Positions 28,867 through 38,585 of a DNA stretch of 64,000 nucleotides are shown piece by piece. A program made the translations under genes and the position numbers. The notes beneath the pieces are model-generated. The model made no database searches, was not told where the DNA came from, and worked only from the letters and a program-made list of their open reading frames with translations. Origin of the DNA: GCA-002708315 sp964460905 (GTDB lineage: Bacteria > Bacteroidota > Bacteroidia > Bacteroidales > F082). The first letter of the stretch is position 1. Every line of letters starts with the position of its first letter. The stretch spans positions 31,512 to 95,511 of the forward strand of contig CAYWRM010000016.1 in the NCBI GenBank assembly GCA_964460905.1, read 5' to 3'.

Positions 28867-29433
28867 TTATTTATTATCTAACTCAATAAGCAAATTAGCA
28901 ATTTCGGTTAACTTCAATACCTTGCTTGGTTTTGCTTTTTTAATTGCAGCAAGTGGCATTGCCGGTGCTTCAGCTTCAGAAGGTTCTTGAACAATACAGT
29001 ACCCACCAGCATTTTTTATTTTGAGTAAACCATCTGCCCCATCATTGTTTGCTCCAGTAAGTACAATACCAATTAACTTGCTTCCATAAGCATATGCTGC
29101 AGTTTCAAAAAGTATATCAATGGATGGTCGCGAATAGTTTTTCTTTTCTTCAGTAGATAATGCGATAGTTAAATCTTCCTCAATTAACATGTGATAATTT
29201 GGTGGTGAGATATAAACAGTTCCTGATCCAATTTTTTCTTTCTCATCTGCTTCTTTAACATTTAGTTTCGATAATTTATTAATAAACTTAGCCATATAGT
29301 TATCAGAAACAGGGCTTAAATGTTGAACAATAAAAACAGGCATAGAAAATTCCTTAGGAAGTTTAGATATTAATTTTCTAAGCGCATGAAATCCTCCTGC
29401 AGACGCTCCAATTACTACTGCCATGTACGACAT
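28867..29433 (-). CDS. CheB-type protein-glutamate methylesterase, catalytic domain only
   Basis: 188 residues. This is only the methylesterase domain; the N-terminal receiver found in classical CheB is absent. Catalytic features: Ser in VVIGASAGGFHAL (residues ~6-17), His in FIVQHLSP (near residue 38), Asp in VLTGANNDGADGLL (near residue 131). It should demethylate glutamyl methyl esters or deamidate glutamines. It follows cheR by 27 bases and ends a five-gene operon of hybrid kinases. No chemoreceptor, CheA or CheW is in the window, so its target may be the 1464-residue sensor kinase. Without a receiver, its activity cannot be set by direct phosphorylation. Confidence 0.93.
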   Translation of the reverse strand: MSYMAVVIGASAGGFHALRKLISKLPKEFSMPVFIVQHLSPVSDNYMAKFINKLSKLNVKEADEKEKIGSGTVYISPPNYHMLIEEDLTIALSTEEKKNYSRPSIDILFETAAYAYGSKLIGIVLTGANNDGADGLLKIKNAGGYCIVQEPSEAEAPAMPLAAIKKAKPSKVLKLTEIANLLIELDNK

Positions 29434-29460
29434 GATAGTTATACGTTATTTGTTGTATAA

Positions 29461-30309
29461 TTATATTTTAACTATCTTCTTTTTATATATTTTTTCTTCT
29501 TTATTAATAACTTCAAATTTATCGATTTTTGATGTAAATTGAATTGTTTCCTTCGATCCTAAACCAAGATAACCTCCATTAATCAGACTATCATAAAAAA
29601 GATTAATAACCCTGTTTTGTAGTTCTTTGTTAAAATAAATAAGCACATTACGACATATCACCAAATTCACCTCAGCAAACACACTATCAGTAACAAGATT
29701 ATGCTCAGCAAACACCATATTCTTTTTTAATGATTGATCATATATAACCGAATCATAATTGGCCATGTAATAATCAGAGAATGATTGTGTTCCTCCCGCA
29801 GATTGATAATTTGCAGTAAATTCTTTTATCCTATCAATGGGGTAAATACCTTTTTTTGCAATATCAAGAACATTACGGTTAAAATCGGTTGCATATATTT
29901 GTGTACGATCATAAAGTCCTTCTTCTTTTAATAAGACAGCAAAAGAATAAACTTCTTCACCTGTTGAACATCCTGCATGCCAAACTTTAATGTAGGGATA
30001 AGTTTTAAGCACAGGTACTACCTCCTTACGAAGTGCCAAATAAAATCCCGGATCGCGAAACATTTCAGTAACATTAATTGATAAATCTCGTAATATTACT
30101 TCAAAAAAATCAGCCTCATGTAATACTTTATGTTGCATTTCTGAGATGCTTTTAAGATTTGAAGTTGATAACCTGAATAATAACCTTCGTTTAATATGAG
30201 CTTTACTGTAATTTCTAAAATCATACCCATATTTGATAAAGATCGCCTCTAATAAAAGATCAATTTCAAGATTAACAGTTTGATTTTTTAGCTCAGCATC
30301 TGTACTCAT
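29461..30309 (-). CDS. CheR-type protein-glutamate O-methyltransferase
   Basis: 282 residues. The N-terminal helical domain (FIKYGYDFRNYSKAHIKRRL) is followed by a SAM-dependent methyltransferase domain: LSINVTEMFRDPGFY (residues ~78-92), VWHAGCSTGEEVYSFAVLL (SAM-binding motif I, residues ~109-127), YATDFNRNVLDIAKKGIY, and NLVICRNVLIYFNKELQ. All CheR landmarks are intact. It adds methyl groups to glutamates in receptor-like coiled coils. It lies 10 bases after the 551-residue hybrid kinase and 27 bases before cheB, pointing to an adaptation module for the kinases rather than a flagellar chemotaxis array. Confidence 0.95.
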   Translation of the reverse strand: MSTDAELKNQTVNLEIDLLLEAIFIKYGYDFRNYSKAHIKRRLLFRLSTSNLKSISEMQHKVLHEADFFEVILRDLSINVTEMFRDPGFYLALRKEVVPVLKTYPYIKVWHAGCSTGEEVYSFAVLLKEEGLYDRTQIYATDFNRNVLDIAKKGIYPIDRIKEFTANYQSAGGTQSFSDYYMANYDSVIYDQSLKKNMVFAEHNLVTDSVFAEVNLVICRNVLIYFNKELQNRVINLFYDSLINGGYLGLGSKETIQFTSKIDKFEVINKEEKIYKKKIVKI

Positions 30310-30319
30310 ATGCTTTGTT

Positions 30320-31975
30320 CTATTTATTGTATAATATTGATAATAATTGGATTAAATTATTAATTTTTAGAGGCTTACTTAAATGATAATCCATTCCATT
30401 ATTCAGATATTTCTCAATATCTTCTCTAAATGCATTTGCAGTTAAAGCAATAATTTTTGCTTTACGTCTACTATTGTTTTTTTCTTGGTTTCTGATCAAA
30501 CTGGTTGCTTCCATGCCATCCATTACAGGCATTAGTATGTCCATAAAAATGATATCATAATCTTTTTCATTGTGCATTTTTACAGCCTCTTCTCCGTTAT
30601 TTGCTATATCACAACTATATCCAATTTGTTTGATCATTAAAGAACTCACTTTTTGATTTATAAGGTTATCTTCAACCAGAAGTATTTTTATCCCAGAAGG
30701 TAAATCTACATTATCTATATGGTTGCATTTCTCAGAAGGCTTTTCACACTTTTTGGTCTTAATAGTAAACCATGATATTGAGCCAACCCCTAACTTACTC
30801 TTAATGCCAATATCACCACCCATTAATTTGGTGAGTTTTTTAGATATTGAAAGGCCTAACCCTATACCACCATATTTTCGGGTAGATGATGAGTCAACTT
30901 GCGTAAATTCTTCAAACATTTTATTAAGCAAACCTTCCTCAATACCTATGCCTGTATCGGTTATTTTAAACCTTAATATAACTTCTGTATCACTCTGATG
31001 ATCAACAGAAACCTTAAGTGTTACATCTCCTTTCTCGGTAAATTTGATTGCGTTATTAACAATGTTTATAAGAATTTGTTTTATCCTTACCGGATCAGAT
31101 ATAATGTGTTTAGGAACATAGTTGCTGATATTAAAACTAAGCCTAATATTCTTTTCGTCAGCTTTCAATTTTAATACTTTAAAAACGTTCTCAATCTCTT
31201 CATTCAGTGAAAAGTGAATATTGTCAATTTCTAATTGTCGTGTTTCAATCCTAGAAAAATCAAGCAAATCACTAATTATTATTGTGAGATCTTCACCTGA
31301 ACATCTAATGGTATTGAGATAGTCCTTTTGCTTCTGTGTAAGTTTAGTTTTTGATAGCAATTCACTCATGCCGATTATTCCGTTAAGAGGAGTTCGGATC
31401 TCATGAGACATATTTGTTAGAAAAATTGATTTTGATTGTGTTGCATACTCTGCCTTTTCTTTTGCTTTTTGGAGTTCTATAGTATAAGCTTCTTTTTCTT
31501 TAAGTAGTTTCTCAAGTTGATATTGCTTACTATATAATTCAATAAAAATTCTTACTTTTCCAACAAGTATAAATGATCTAATGGGTTTTATAATAAAGTC
31601 GATTGCTCCAACATCCATTCCTTTTCGGATATAAAATTCATCTGAATAAACTGCCGAAACAAATATAATAGGAAGATATCGAGTTCTCTTTATACTTTTG
31701 AGATGTTCAACTGTTTCATAACCATCCATTCCAGGCATTTGAACATCTATAATAGCAAGCGTAAACTCATGTTGAAGACTCAACTCAAGTGCTTCTGACC
31801 CCGAGAGGGCACTCACGAATTCTACATCTAGGTCAGCAAGTGCATTTTCGAGTGAAAGCAGGTTAGCTTTTTTATCGTCAACAATTAGTATTTTAGGCTT
31901 ATCAATCAATTGTATTCTATTAATAAATTTATTTTTATTTCTTATACGCAACTTAATTTCTTCAATACTACCCAA
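30320..31975 (-). CDS. Hybrid histidine kinase: REC-HisKA-HATPase-REC
   Basis: 551 residues, no membrane segment. Order: receiver 1 (ILIVDDKKAN, acceptor Asp in LAIIDVQMPGMDG, Lys in FIIKPI; residues ~28-145), short coiled coil, HisKA with NMSHEIRTPLNGIIG (His near residue 192), HATPase with NAIKF, DTGIGI and GGIGLGLSIS (~300-415), receiver 2 (ILLVEDNLINQKV, IIFMDILMPVMDG, HLSKPL; ~432-548). All phosphorelay residues are present. The only start is TTG at 31975; no ATG precedes the receiver. It is the third kinase of the operon, 50 bases after the transmembrane kinase, and probably takes phosphate or signal from it. There is no DNA-binding domain. Confidence 0.93.
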   Translation of the reverse strand: MGSIEEIKLRIRNKNKFINRIQLIDKPKILIVDDKKANLLSLENALADLDVEFVSALSGSEALELSLQHEFTLAIIDVQMPGMDGYETVEHLKSIKRTRYLPIIFVSAVYSDEFYIRKGMDVGAIDFIIKPIRSFILVGKVRIFIELYSKQYQLEKLLKEKEAYTIELQKAKEKAEYATQSKSIFLTNMSHEIRTPLNGIIGMSELLSKTKLTQKQKDYLNTIRCSGEDLTIIISDLLDFSRIETRQLEIDNIHFSLNEEIENVFKVLKLKADEKNIRLSFNISNYVPKHIISDPVRIKQILINIVNNAIKFTEKGDVTLKVSVDHQSDTEVILRFKITDTGIGIEEGLLNKMFEEFTQVDSSSTRKYGGIGLGLSISKKLTKLMGGDIGIKSKLGVGSISWFTIKTKKCEKPSEKCNHIDNVDLPSGIKILLVEDNLINQKVSSLMIKQIGYSCDIANNGEEAVKMHNEKDYDIIFMDILMPVMDGMEATSLIRNQEKNNSRRKAKIIALTANAFREDIEKYLNNGMDYHLSKPLKINNLIQLLSILYNK

Positions 31976-32025
31976 GGTCTTGCAAACTATTAGGCAGTTA
32001 AAAAAATGTTAAAAAAACTGCAAAA

Positions 32026-35000
32026 TTAATATAGCCATACACGAAGTAATGACAATAGTTTATCTTTTTCAACAGGTTTTGAAAGGTATTCGCTGGCACC
32101 TGCAGCTATACATTTATCTCTGTCTTCTTTCATAGCTTTTGCAGTTAAAGCTATTATTGGAAGTTGCTGATATTTCTTTTCTTTACGTATCAATCTCATT
32201 GCTTCATACCCATCCATCTCAGGCATCATAATATCCATTAATATAAGATCAATATTATCGTTCCCTTTTAACTTCTCAATACCATCTTTTCCATTTCTAC
32301 CCACAATAACATTAACTTCATAACTTTCCAGAAGGCTACTGATAGCAAATACATTTCTCATATCGTCGTCCACAACAAGTACGGTTTTACCTTCAAGAGT
32401 ATCCCCTTTTCCGTGTACCTTTTCAAGCATTTTTTTCTTCTTATCAGGCAGCTTTGATTCAACTTGATGAAGAAACAAAGTTGTTTCAGCCAGTAGCCTT
32501 TCAAACGACCTGGCTCCTTTAAGAATAATACTTTGGGAGTATTTTTTTAACTTATCATTTTCTTCATGAGTAAGTTCTCGTCCTGTATAAATTACTATTG
32601 GGAGTTCGGTTGCAACTTTATTCTTTTCGAACTTATCAAGTAATTCAAAGCCAGTCATATCACCTAAACCTAAATCGAGTATCATACAGTCGAAATCTTC
32701 AGATGAAACTTTGTCAAATGCTTCTTTCCCTGTTTCTACATCAGTAATTTCAATATTTTCACCCTTCATTAAATTAATTATACTTTTTCTCATTATCTCT
32801 TCATCTTCAACTATAATGAGTTTTTTAATGGGTTTTGAAATTATATCTTCAATTTTGTCGAATACATTGTCAATTTCTTCTTTTTTAACAGGCTTTGTCA
32901 AATAACCTATTGCACCCATCTTAAATGCTTTGATATCAGAATCAACCGCAGAAATAAAATGAACAGGTATATGTCGTGTACTTTGATTTTGTTTTAATCG
33001 TTTCATTACTTCATAACCATCAATACCAGGTAGTCCTATATCGAGAATTATAGCATTGGGTTTATGATAGTCAGCAAGATGCAATCCTGTTTCACCATCC
33101 AATGCAATAAGTGCTTTAAAATTATGCTCATGAGCCAGGTTATACAAAACTGAAGCAAAATTATAATCGTCTTCTATTATCAAAATAATTTTGTCATTTT
33201 CAAAAATATTATTCGTATCATCAATAACATCTCTATTATTTTGTTTTACGACAGGATTGTTTTCGTCGGCAATTACTTCAGTTGGTATTTTATTTTCAAT
33301 TTCCTCTGGCCTGGTATTATCTAATACTATTTTAACCTGATCATCCGATGAGGTTTCTTCTTTACTATCCAAACTTAATTTATACGGTAAGAACAATGTA
33401 AATGTTGACCCTAATCCTTCTTTACTATGAAGCCTCATTTCGCCTCCCAAAAGTTGTGCGAAGTTTTGAGAAATACTTAAGCCAAGACCCGTACCTCCAT
33501 ATTTTCTACTGGTAGTCCCGTCGGCTTGTTTAAATGCTTCAAAAATAACTTTTTGTTTTTCTTTTGGTATTCCTATTCCGCTATCTTTTACTGATATTGC
33601 AACTGTATTATTGACTTGTAAATCAGGATTACTAAATTTAGTGTTTTTAGCAGGTTTACTAATTATCATACTAATTTCACCCGATTTGGTAAATTTGATT
33701 GCATTTGAAAACAGGTTTTTAATAATCTGCTGAACTCGTTGTAAATCACTTAATATACTTTCAGGAACACCCTCCTTTATTTCTGTGCTAATCTTGAGCC
33801 CTTTATCTTTCATTACCTCATCAAAGGATGTAGTAACATATGATTCGAGATCATCAAAGTAAAGACGGTCAATTTGTAATTCGATATTCCCTGACTCAAC
33901 TTTTGATAAATCAAGTATATCGTTTATAAGATTTAACAAATCGTTACCAGATGAATTAATGGTACTGGAAAACTGTTTCTCTTTATCATCAAGATGTCCT
34001 TTCTTATCCTCGGCCATCAATTGTGATAACACAATTATGCTGTTTAACGGAGTTCGTAATTCATGCGACATATTAGCCAAAAACTCTGATTTATACTTAC
34101 TCGCAAGTTCCAGATCGTTGGCTTTGTCTTCGATATCTTTACGCGCAATTTCAAGTTCCTTATTTTTACTATTGATGGCATCTCTTTGTAATTCAAGAGC
34201 TTTGGTCCGTTCTTCAAGCTCCTCGTTGGTTACTTTAAGTTCTTCCTTCTGAGCTTGTAGATTTTCCTCCGAACTTTTTAAAGCATTAGTATGCTCCTGT
34301 AGTTCTTCGTTTGTTTGTCGAAGTTCTTCCTGTTGTACCTCTAATTCTTTAGCCTGCTCTTGTGTTCGTTCAAGTAGTTCAAGAACTTTAATATGTGATT
34401 GAAGAGTGATAATAGATACGACAATATCTTTTGCTGCTATGTCTAAAAATTTAAGTTTATTTTCAGACAATTCGTTTATCATTCCCAGCTCCATTATACC
34501 AATAACTTTTTCGTTATCAACAAATGGAATAACCAAAAAGTGTTTAAGCTTTTGCTCACCTGCACCATAATCAAACATTGGCAGTTTATCGTCAGTATTA
34601 TCAGAAATAATTATACGTTTCTTTTCAATAAAACATTGCCCAACTATTCCTTCGCCTGGAGATAAAACACGTATCTTGACTTTATCTTTATTTTTAAGTG
34701 AATATGAAGACTTTAGATGCAGTTTATTATTTTCATATAAATATATTAGCCCAATTTGAGCACCTAAATAAGAACAGAAATATGTAATTATACCATTAGT
34801 AAGTGCTTCAATATCTTTGTTTCCTTTTATCGTACTCTCAAGCTGATTTAGTCCGGTTTTAAGCCAATCTTGTTGCTCTATCTCAATAGAATTTTCTCTT
34901 AGCGTTTTTGTCATTACAAACAACGATTTACCAAGATTATCATTTTCGCTCCTTGGTGTAATAACTGTTGAGTAATCCCCTTCTGCAATTTTATTTGCCT

Positions 35001-36420
35001 GCATTACAACCGATTTAAGGCTTGAGATCATTTGATTAAGTGAAGTGCCCAAAATATCATCTTTGCTTCGAACCTCAACATTATCGCTATAATCTCCTTT
35101 TGCCATCATTCGTGCAACATTAGCATAAGATGTAAGAGATTTTACAAGTTTATTGAAAGTATTGCGCATATCGCCAACTTCGTTTGGGGGAGCTTTAATA
35201 TTTTTTGAAACAAGCTTCCCTGCAGCAACTTCTTTTCCCCACGATGACAGTTGTTTAATGGGGTTAACAAACCATCGTGTAACTAATATTGAAATGAAGA
35301 AAACAATTATTATTGTTAGAATAAATGAAATTTTAGTAATATCACTTAATCTTCTTGCGTAGGCAAATGCTTCGGTATGCTCAATTTCCTCAATTAGAGC
35401 CCAGTTGACACCTAGTGGTTTAAGTTCATCAATAGTTCTGTAAATTCCCAACACATATTTTCCTTCTTCATCAGTATCATAGGTTGAAACTTTACCATTT
35501 TTTATTTCATTGGTGATTAAATAATCGATGTCATCATAATGAAGTAAGTAATCTTTCCACTCCCGAGTTTTTTTATTGGCAATTTTTTTATTAAGAATAT
35601 CAGCCTTTTCACCAAATCGGGTGGCTGATCGTAATAACATATCATCACCAATAAGAAAGGCTTGACCTGTTTCTCCATAGCCAGCTTCCTGCTGTATCAT
35701 TCTATTTAATCCATCTGTTGCAATTTGAAGTACAAGTAAACCTATAGTTTGTCCATTTTCGTCAATCGCCGGTTTAATAAAAAACCCCGAGATATTATTA
35801 TAGCTGGGATCAAAGAATTCAAGATCTGAAAAAAGTGTAGCACCTGTTTCAAGTGATTTTCTTGCTGTTTCACCTAGTAGTGAAGTTCTAAGATTTCCTG
35901 AGAACAAGTTTTGACCTAATACATTTTCGTTTTTAACTGAAAACAATACATTTCCATCTGTATCAACAAAAAGAAAATTATAATAGTCGTATTCTAAAAT
36001 AATTTTTTCAAATTCATTTTTTAATTTAATTGTTGCAGTCTTCCACTCTTTTGTGTTAACAAATTCATTAAGTGATAATTCACTATTTCTATACTCATAT
36101 TCTAATGATTCAAATATACTTAACCTGGAATGAGATGAGGCGGTCACTTTTAGTATATCTGTGGCACCGTCGAAATATGTATTTAGATATTTTAACCTAA
36201 GTTGTGATGATGAATTTAACGATTTATCAGCAACAATAGTAAGACCATGATATGCATTTAAATAGTTGACAAAGCCAACAGTGGCAAGCGGTATAAAAGA
36301 TATTGCAAGAAACCATATTAACAATGATTTTCCAACGCCAAGGTATTTCCACGACCTTAATGAAAATTTAAGTTTTTCCCAGGAGGAGGATTCATTATAA
36401 TTAAGAAAGTCGTTACTCAT
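32026..36420 (-). CDS. Membrane hybrid histidine kinase: dCache-HAMP repeats-GAF-HisKA-HATPase-REC x3
   Basis: 1464 residues. TM1 is at ~30-52, then an extracellular dCache-like sensor region (~55-350, with VLGIYRTIDELKPLGVNW), TM2 at ~358-380, and HAMP plus two further HAMP-like repeats (~380-525; MMAKGDYSDNVEVRSKDDIL and KIAEGDYSTVITPRSENDNL). Next come GAF (~545-690), a long Glu/Gln-rich coiled coil (~690-775), HisKA (SHELRTPLNSI, His near 785), HATPase (NAIKF, DSGIGI, GGTGLGLSIS) and three receivers with Asp in ILDIGLPGIDG, ILDLGLGDMTG and LMDIMMPEMDG. The coiled coil looks like a possible CheR/CheB methylation region. The ligand is unknown. Confidence 0.94.
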   Translation of the reverse strand: MSNDFLNYNESSSWEKLKFSLRSWKYLGVGKSLLIWFLAISFIPLATVGFVNYLNAYHGLTIVADKSLNSSSQLRLKYLNTYFDGATDILKVTASSHSRLSIFESLEYEYRNSELSLNEFVNTKEWKTATIKLKNEFEKIILEYDYYNFLFVDTDGNVLFSVKNENVLGQNLFSGNLRTSLLGETARKSLETGATLFSDLEFFDPSYNNISGFFIKPAIDENGQTIGLLVLQIATDGLNRMIQQEAGYGETGQAFLIGDDMLLRSATRFGEKADILNKKIANKKTREWKDYLLHYDDIDYLITNEIKNGKVSTYDTDEEGKYVLGIYRTIDELKPLGVNWALIEEIEHTEAFAYARRLSDITKISFILTIIIVFFISILVTRWFVNPIKQLSSWGKEVAAGKLVSKNIKAPPNEVGDMRNTFNKLVKSLTSYANVARMMAKGDYSDNVEVRSKDDILGTSLNQMISSLKSVVMQANKIAEGDYSTVITPRSENDNLGKSLFVMTKTLRENSIEIEQQDWLKTGLNQLESTIKGNKDIEALTNGIITYFCSYLGAQIGLIYLYENNKLHLKSSYSLKNKDKVKIRVLSPGEGIVGQCFIEKKRIIISDNTDDKLPMFDYGAGEQKLKHFLVIPFVDNEKVIGIMELGMINELSENKLKFLDIAAKDIVVSIITLQSHIKVLELLERTQEQAKELEVQQEELRQTNEELQEHTNALKSSEENLQAQKEELKVTNEELEERTKALELQRDAINSKNKELEIARKDIEDKANDLELASKYKSEFLANMSHELRTPLNSIIVLSQLMAEDKKGHLDDKEKQFSSTINSSGNDLLNLINDILDLSKVESGNIELQIDRLYFDDLESYVTTSFDEVMKDKGLKISTEIKEGVPESILSDLQRVQQIIKNLFSNAIKFTKSGEISMIISKPAKNTKFSNPDLQVNNTVAISVKDSGIGIPKEKQKVIFEAFKQADGTTSRKYGGTGLGLSISQNFAQLLGGEMRLHSKEGLGSTFTLFLPYKLSLDSKEETSSDDQVKIVLDNTRPEEIENKIPTEVIADENNPVVKQNNRDVIDDTNNIFENDKIILIIEDDYNFASVLYNLAHEHNFKALIALDGETGLHLADYHKPNAIILDIGLPGIDGYEVMKRLKQNQSTRHIPVHFISAVDSDIKAFKMGAIGYLTKPVKKEEIDNVFDKIEDIISKPIKKLIIVEDEEIMRKSIINLMKGENIEITDVETGKEAFDKVSSEDFDCMILDLGLGDMTGFELLDKFEKNKVATELPIVIYTGRELTHEENDKLKKYSQSIILKGARSFERLLAETTLFLHQVESKLPDKKKKMLEKVHGKGDTLEGKTVLVVDDDMRNVFAISSLLESYEVNVIVGRNGKDGIEKLKGNDNIDLILMDIMMPEMDGYEAMRLIRKEKKYQQLPIIALTAKAMKEDRDKCIAAGASEYLSKPVEKDKLLSLLRVWLY

Positions 36421-36452
36421 ATGTTCTAAGTAAATATTTAAGAGTTACTGGT

Positions 36453-38477
36453 TTAGCTACTACTATTAATATATTTTTCAACAACCTCGTATAGTTCAGC
36501 AGGATTAATCGGTTTAGATATGTAATGATCCATCCCTACAGCGATGCATTTTTCTTTATCTCCTTTCATAGCAAAAGCTGTCATAGCTATAATTGGTATG
36601 TGCTTTCCCGATTTTTTTTCAATCTCACGAATATTTTCAGTTGCTGTAAAACCATCCATCTCAGGCATTTGAACATCCATTAGTATCATGTCGATGTTGC
36701 TTTGGTTTTGCTTGAAAATATCTACAGCAACCTTACCATTTTCAGCAGGCACAACCTCCCAACCTTTTCTTATTAGAAGTTGAGTTACAATTTTCATGTT
36801 AATTATTTGATCTTCAGCAATTAAAATCCTTGCCAATTTCGAACTGTTTGTTTTATTGGTGCTTGCCTCAGCATCTTTTGGCTTCACTTTATCTGCAACA
36901 CCGTATTTTTTATCAAAGAATGCTTTTATTTTAGTTTGCAATATTGGTTTTGTAATAAAATCACAATTTTTCGTTTTTTTAAGTCTATCTACATCAATTG
37001 ATGATTTTATTTGAGACATGAATACTATATCAAATTTATTGCCGGGAAATTTTTTATTTAATTTATCTAAAATTTGATCTCCAGTTATACCATTTAATCT
37101 GAAATCTATAAAAATCAGGTTAAATGATTCTTTCATTAAAAGCTTAACAGCTTCATCAAATGAAAATGTTAATTTATTTTTTAAACCATATGATCCAAAT
37201 ATATTTGAAAGTACATCTCCCGCATTTTTATTGTTATCAATAATTAAAATATTGAAATCATCAAATTTTGCAAGTCGCTTACTTATAGGCTTTTCATCAG
37301 CTTGTTGACCTGAAAGAAGATTTAGGCTAAATGTAAAACTGCTTCCATGGTCAATTTCGCTTTTTGCACTAATTGTTCCTCCCATAAGCTTCACAAGCTT
37401 TTGAGAAATATTTAATCCTAGTCCTGTTCCGCCATGTGTACGGGTTGTAGAAACATCAGCTTGTGTATAAGTAGTAAACAGCCTTTCGATCATTTCACTT
37501 GACATGCCGATGCCAGTGTCACTAATGCAAAATTCAAGGCGTAGCTGTTCTTCGATATCTTCCAGCACCTTAATTGAGAGCTCAATAACACCTTCTTTGG
37601 TAAACTTTATTGCATTGTTAAGTAAGTTTATTAAAATTTGTTTTAACCTTAACGGGTCGCCTATAATAATATCAGGAATATCAGAGTCAATATCACAAAT
37701 TAATTCATTTTGTCCTTCAATTGCTTTTATGGCAATTGTGTTAAACACTCTTTCTATTAGCTCACCCAAGCTGAATTCAATTTCCTCAAGTTCAAGTGCA
37801 TCTGCTTCCACTTTCGAAATATCAAGAATATCATTTATTATTTCCAAAAGAGTCTCTCCAGATTTTTTAATGTCTTCCAGTCTGTCTTTTTGTTGATCTG
37901 ATAAATCAGAATCCATTAAACCCAGGTCTGCCATACCAATAATGCCATTTAATGGTGTTCTTATCTCGTGGCTCATTGATGCTAAAAATAAGCTTTTTGT
38001 ATTTGTTGCATTTATTGCAACGTTTTTAGCACTATCAAGATCTTCTATTGTTTTTTTAAGCTGCTTAGTGGTTTTTTCCAGAGCAGTTTTATGCTTAAAA
38101 AATTCAATAAAAGCTTTTATCTTGCTTTTAAGTATCTCGAGGTCGAGTGGTTTATATAAATAATCAACGGCACCAGCTTGATAGCCTTTAAAAATATGTC
38201 TCCTTTGTTTACTTATTGCAGTTACAAATATTATTGGAATTTGCTTTGTTCTATCGTTACTGCGCATAATTTCAGCAGTTTCAAAACCATCCATTCCAGG
38301 CATTTGTACGTCCATTAAAACAAGTGCATAATCATTTTCAAGAAGCATTCCAAGAGCTTCATTACCAGAATTTGCAGTATGAATGTTCAATTCAGGACTA
38401 TCAAGGATTCCTTCAAGAGTGATTAGATTTTCCGGACGGTCGTCAACCAGCAGGATGTTGTACTTCTCAATAACCAT
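36453..38477 (-). CDS. Hybrid histidine kinase: REC-HisKA-HATPase-REC(divergent)-REC
   Basis: 674 residues, soluble. Receiver 1 (ILLVDDRPEN, LVLMDVQMPGMDG, YLYKPL; ~7-125) is followed by coiled coil, HisKA (SMSHEIRTPLNGIIG, His near 170), and HATPase (NAIKF, DTGIGM, GGTGLGLNIS). A middle receiver (~400-525) keeps the acceptor Asp in FIDFRLNGITG and Lys in ITKPIL but has only one of the two acidic residues (LIIDNN). The C-terminal receiver is complete (ILIAEDQIINM, LMDVQMPEMDG, YISKPI). It is the first gene of the signalling operon, 32 bases before the transmembrane kinase. A -7 element and a 20-base palindrome lie just upstream. Confidence 0.93.
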   Translation of the reverse strand: MVIEKYNILLVDDRPENLITLEGILDSPELNIHTANSGNEALGMLLENDYALVLMDVQMPGMDGFETAEIMRSNDRTKQIPIIFVTAISKQRRHIFKGYQAGAVDYLYKPLDLEILKSKIKAFIEFFKHKTALEKTTKQLKKTIEDLDSAKNVAINATNTKSLFLASMSHEIRTPLNGIIGMADLGLMDSDLSDQQKDRLEDIKKSGETLLEIINDILDISKVEADALELEEIEFSLGELIERVFNTIAIKAIEGQNELICDIDSDIPDIIIGDPLRLKQILINLLNNAIKFTKEGVIELSIKVLEDIEEQLRLEFCISDTGIGMSSEMIERLFTTYTQADVSTTRTHGGTGLGLNISQKLVKLMGGTISAKSEIDHGSSFTFSLNLLSGQQADEKPISKRLAKFDDFNILIIDNNKNAGDVLSNIFGSYGLKNKLTFSFDEAVKLLMKESFNLIFIDFRLNGITGDQILDKLNKKFPGNKFDIVFMSQIKSSIDVDRLKKTKNCDFITKPILQTKIKAFFDKKYGVADKVKPKDAEASTNKTNSSKLARILIAEDQIINMKIVTQLLIRKGWEVVPAENGKVAVDIFKQNQSNIDMILMDVQMPEMDGFTATENIREIEKKSGKHIPIIAMTAFAMKGDKEKCIAVGMDHYISKPINPAELYEVVEKYINSSS

Positions 38478-38496
38478 ATTAGATTCAATTTTGGTG

Positions 38497-38526
38497 ATAA
38501 TAACAAATGTTATTATAGCAAAAATA
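38497..38526 (-). promoter_or_regulatory. Promoter and 20-bp palindromic operator of the signalling operon
   Basis: On the minus strand TATTTTTG (38526-38519) matches the -7 element TAnnTTTG. Directly downstream, overlapping the expected start of transcription, lies a perfect palindrome at 38516-38497: 9-base arms ATAATAACA / TGTTATTAT around TT. It ends 20 bases before the kinase ATG. No clear -33 TTTG is seen. Confidence 0.55.
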
Positions 38527-38585
38527 ATTGTTTTTACTAATAAAAAAAATAGGATGGTGATTATTTTTACAAGTGCAATTTTTTT

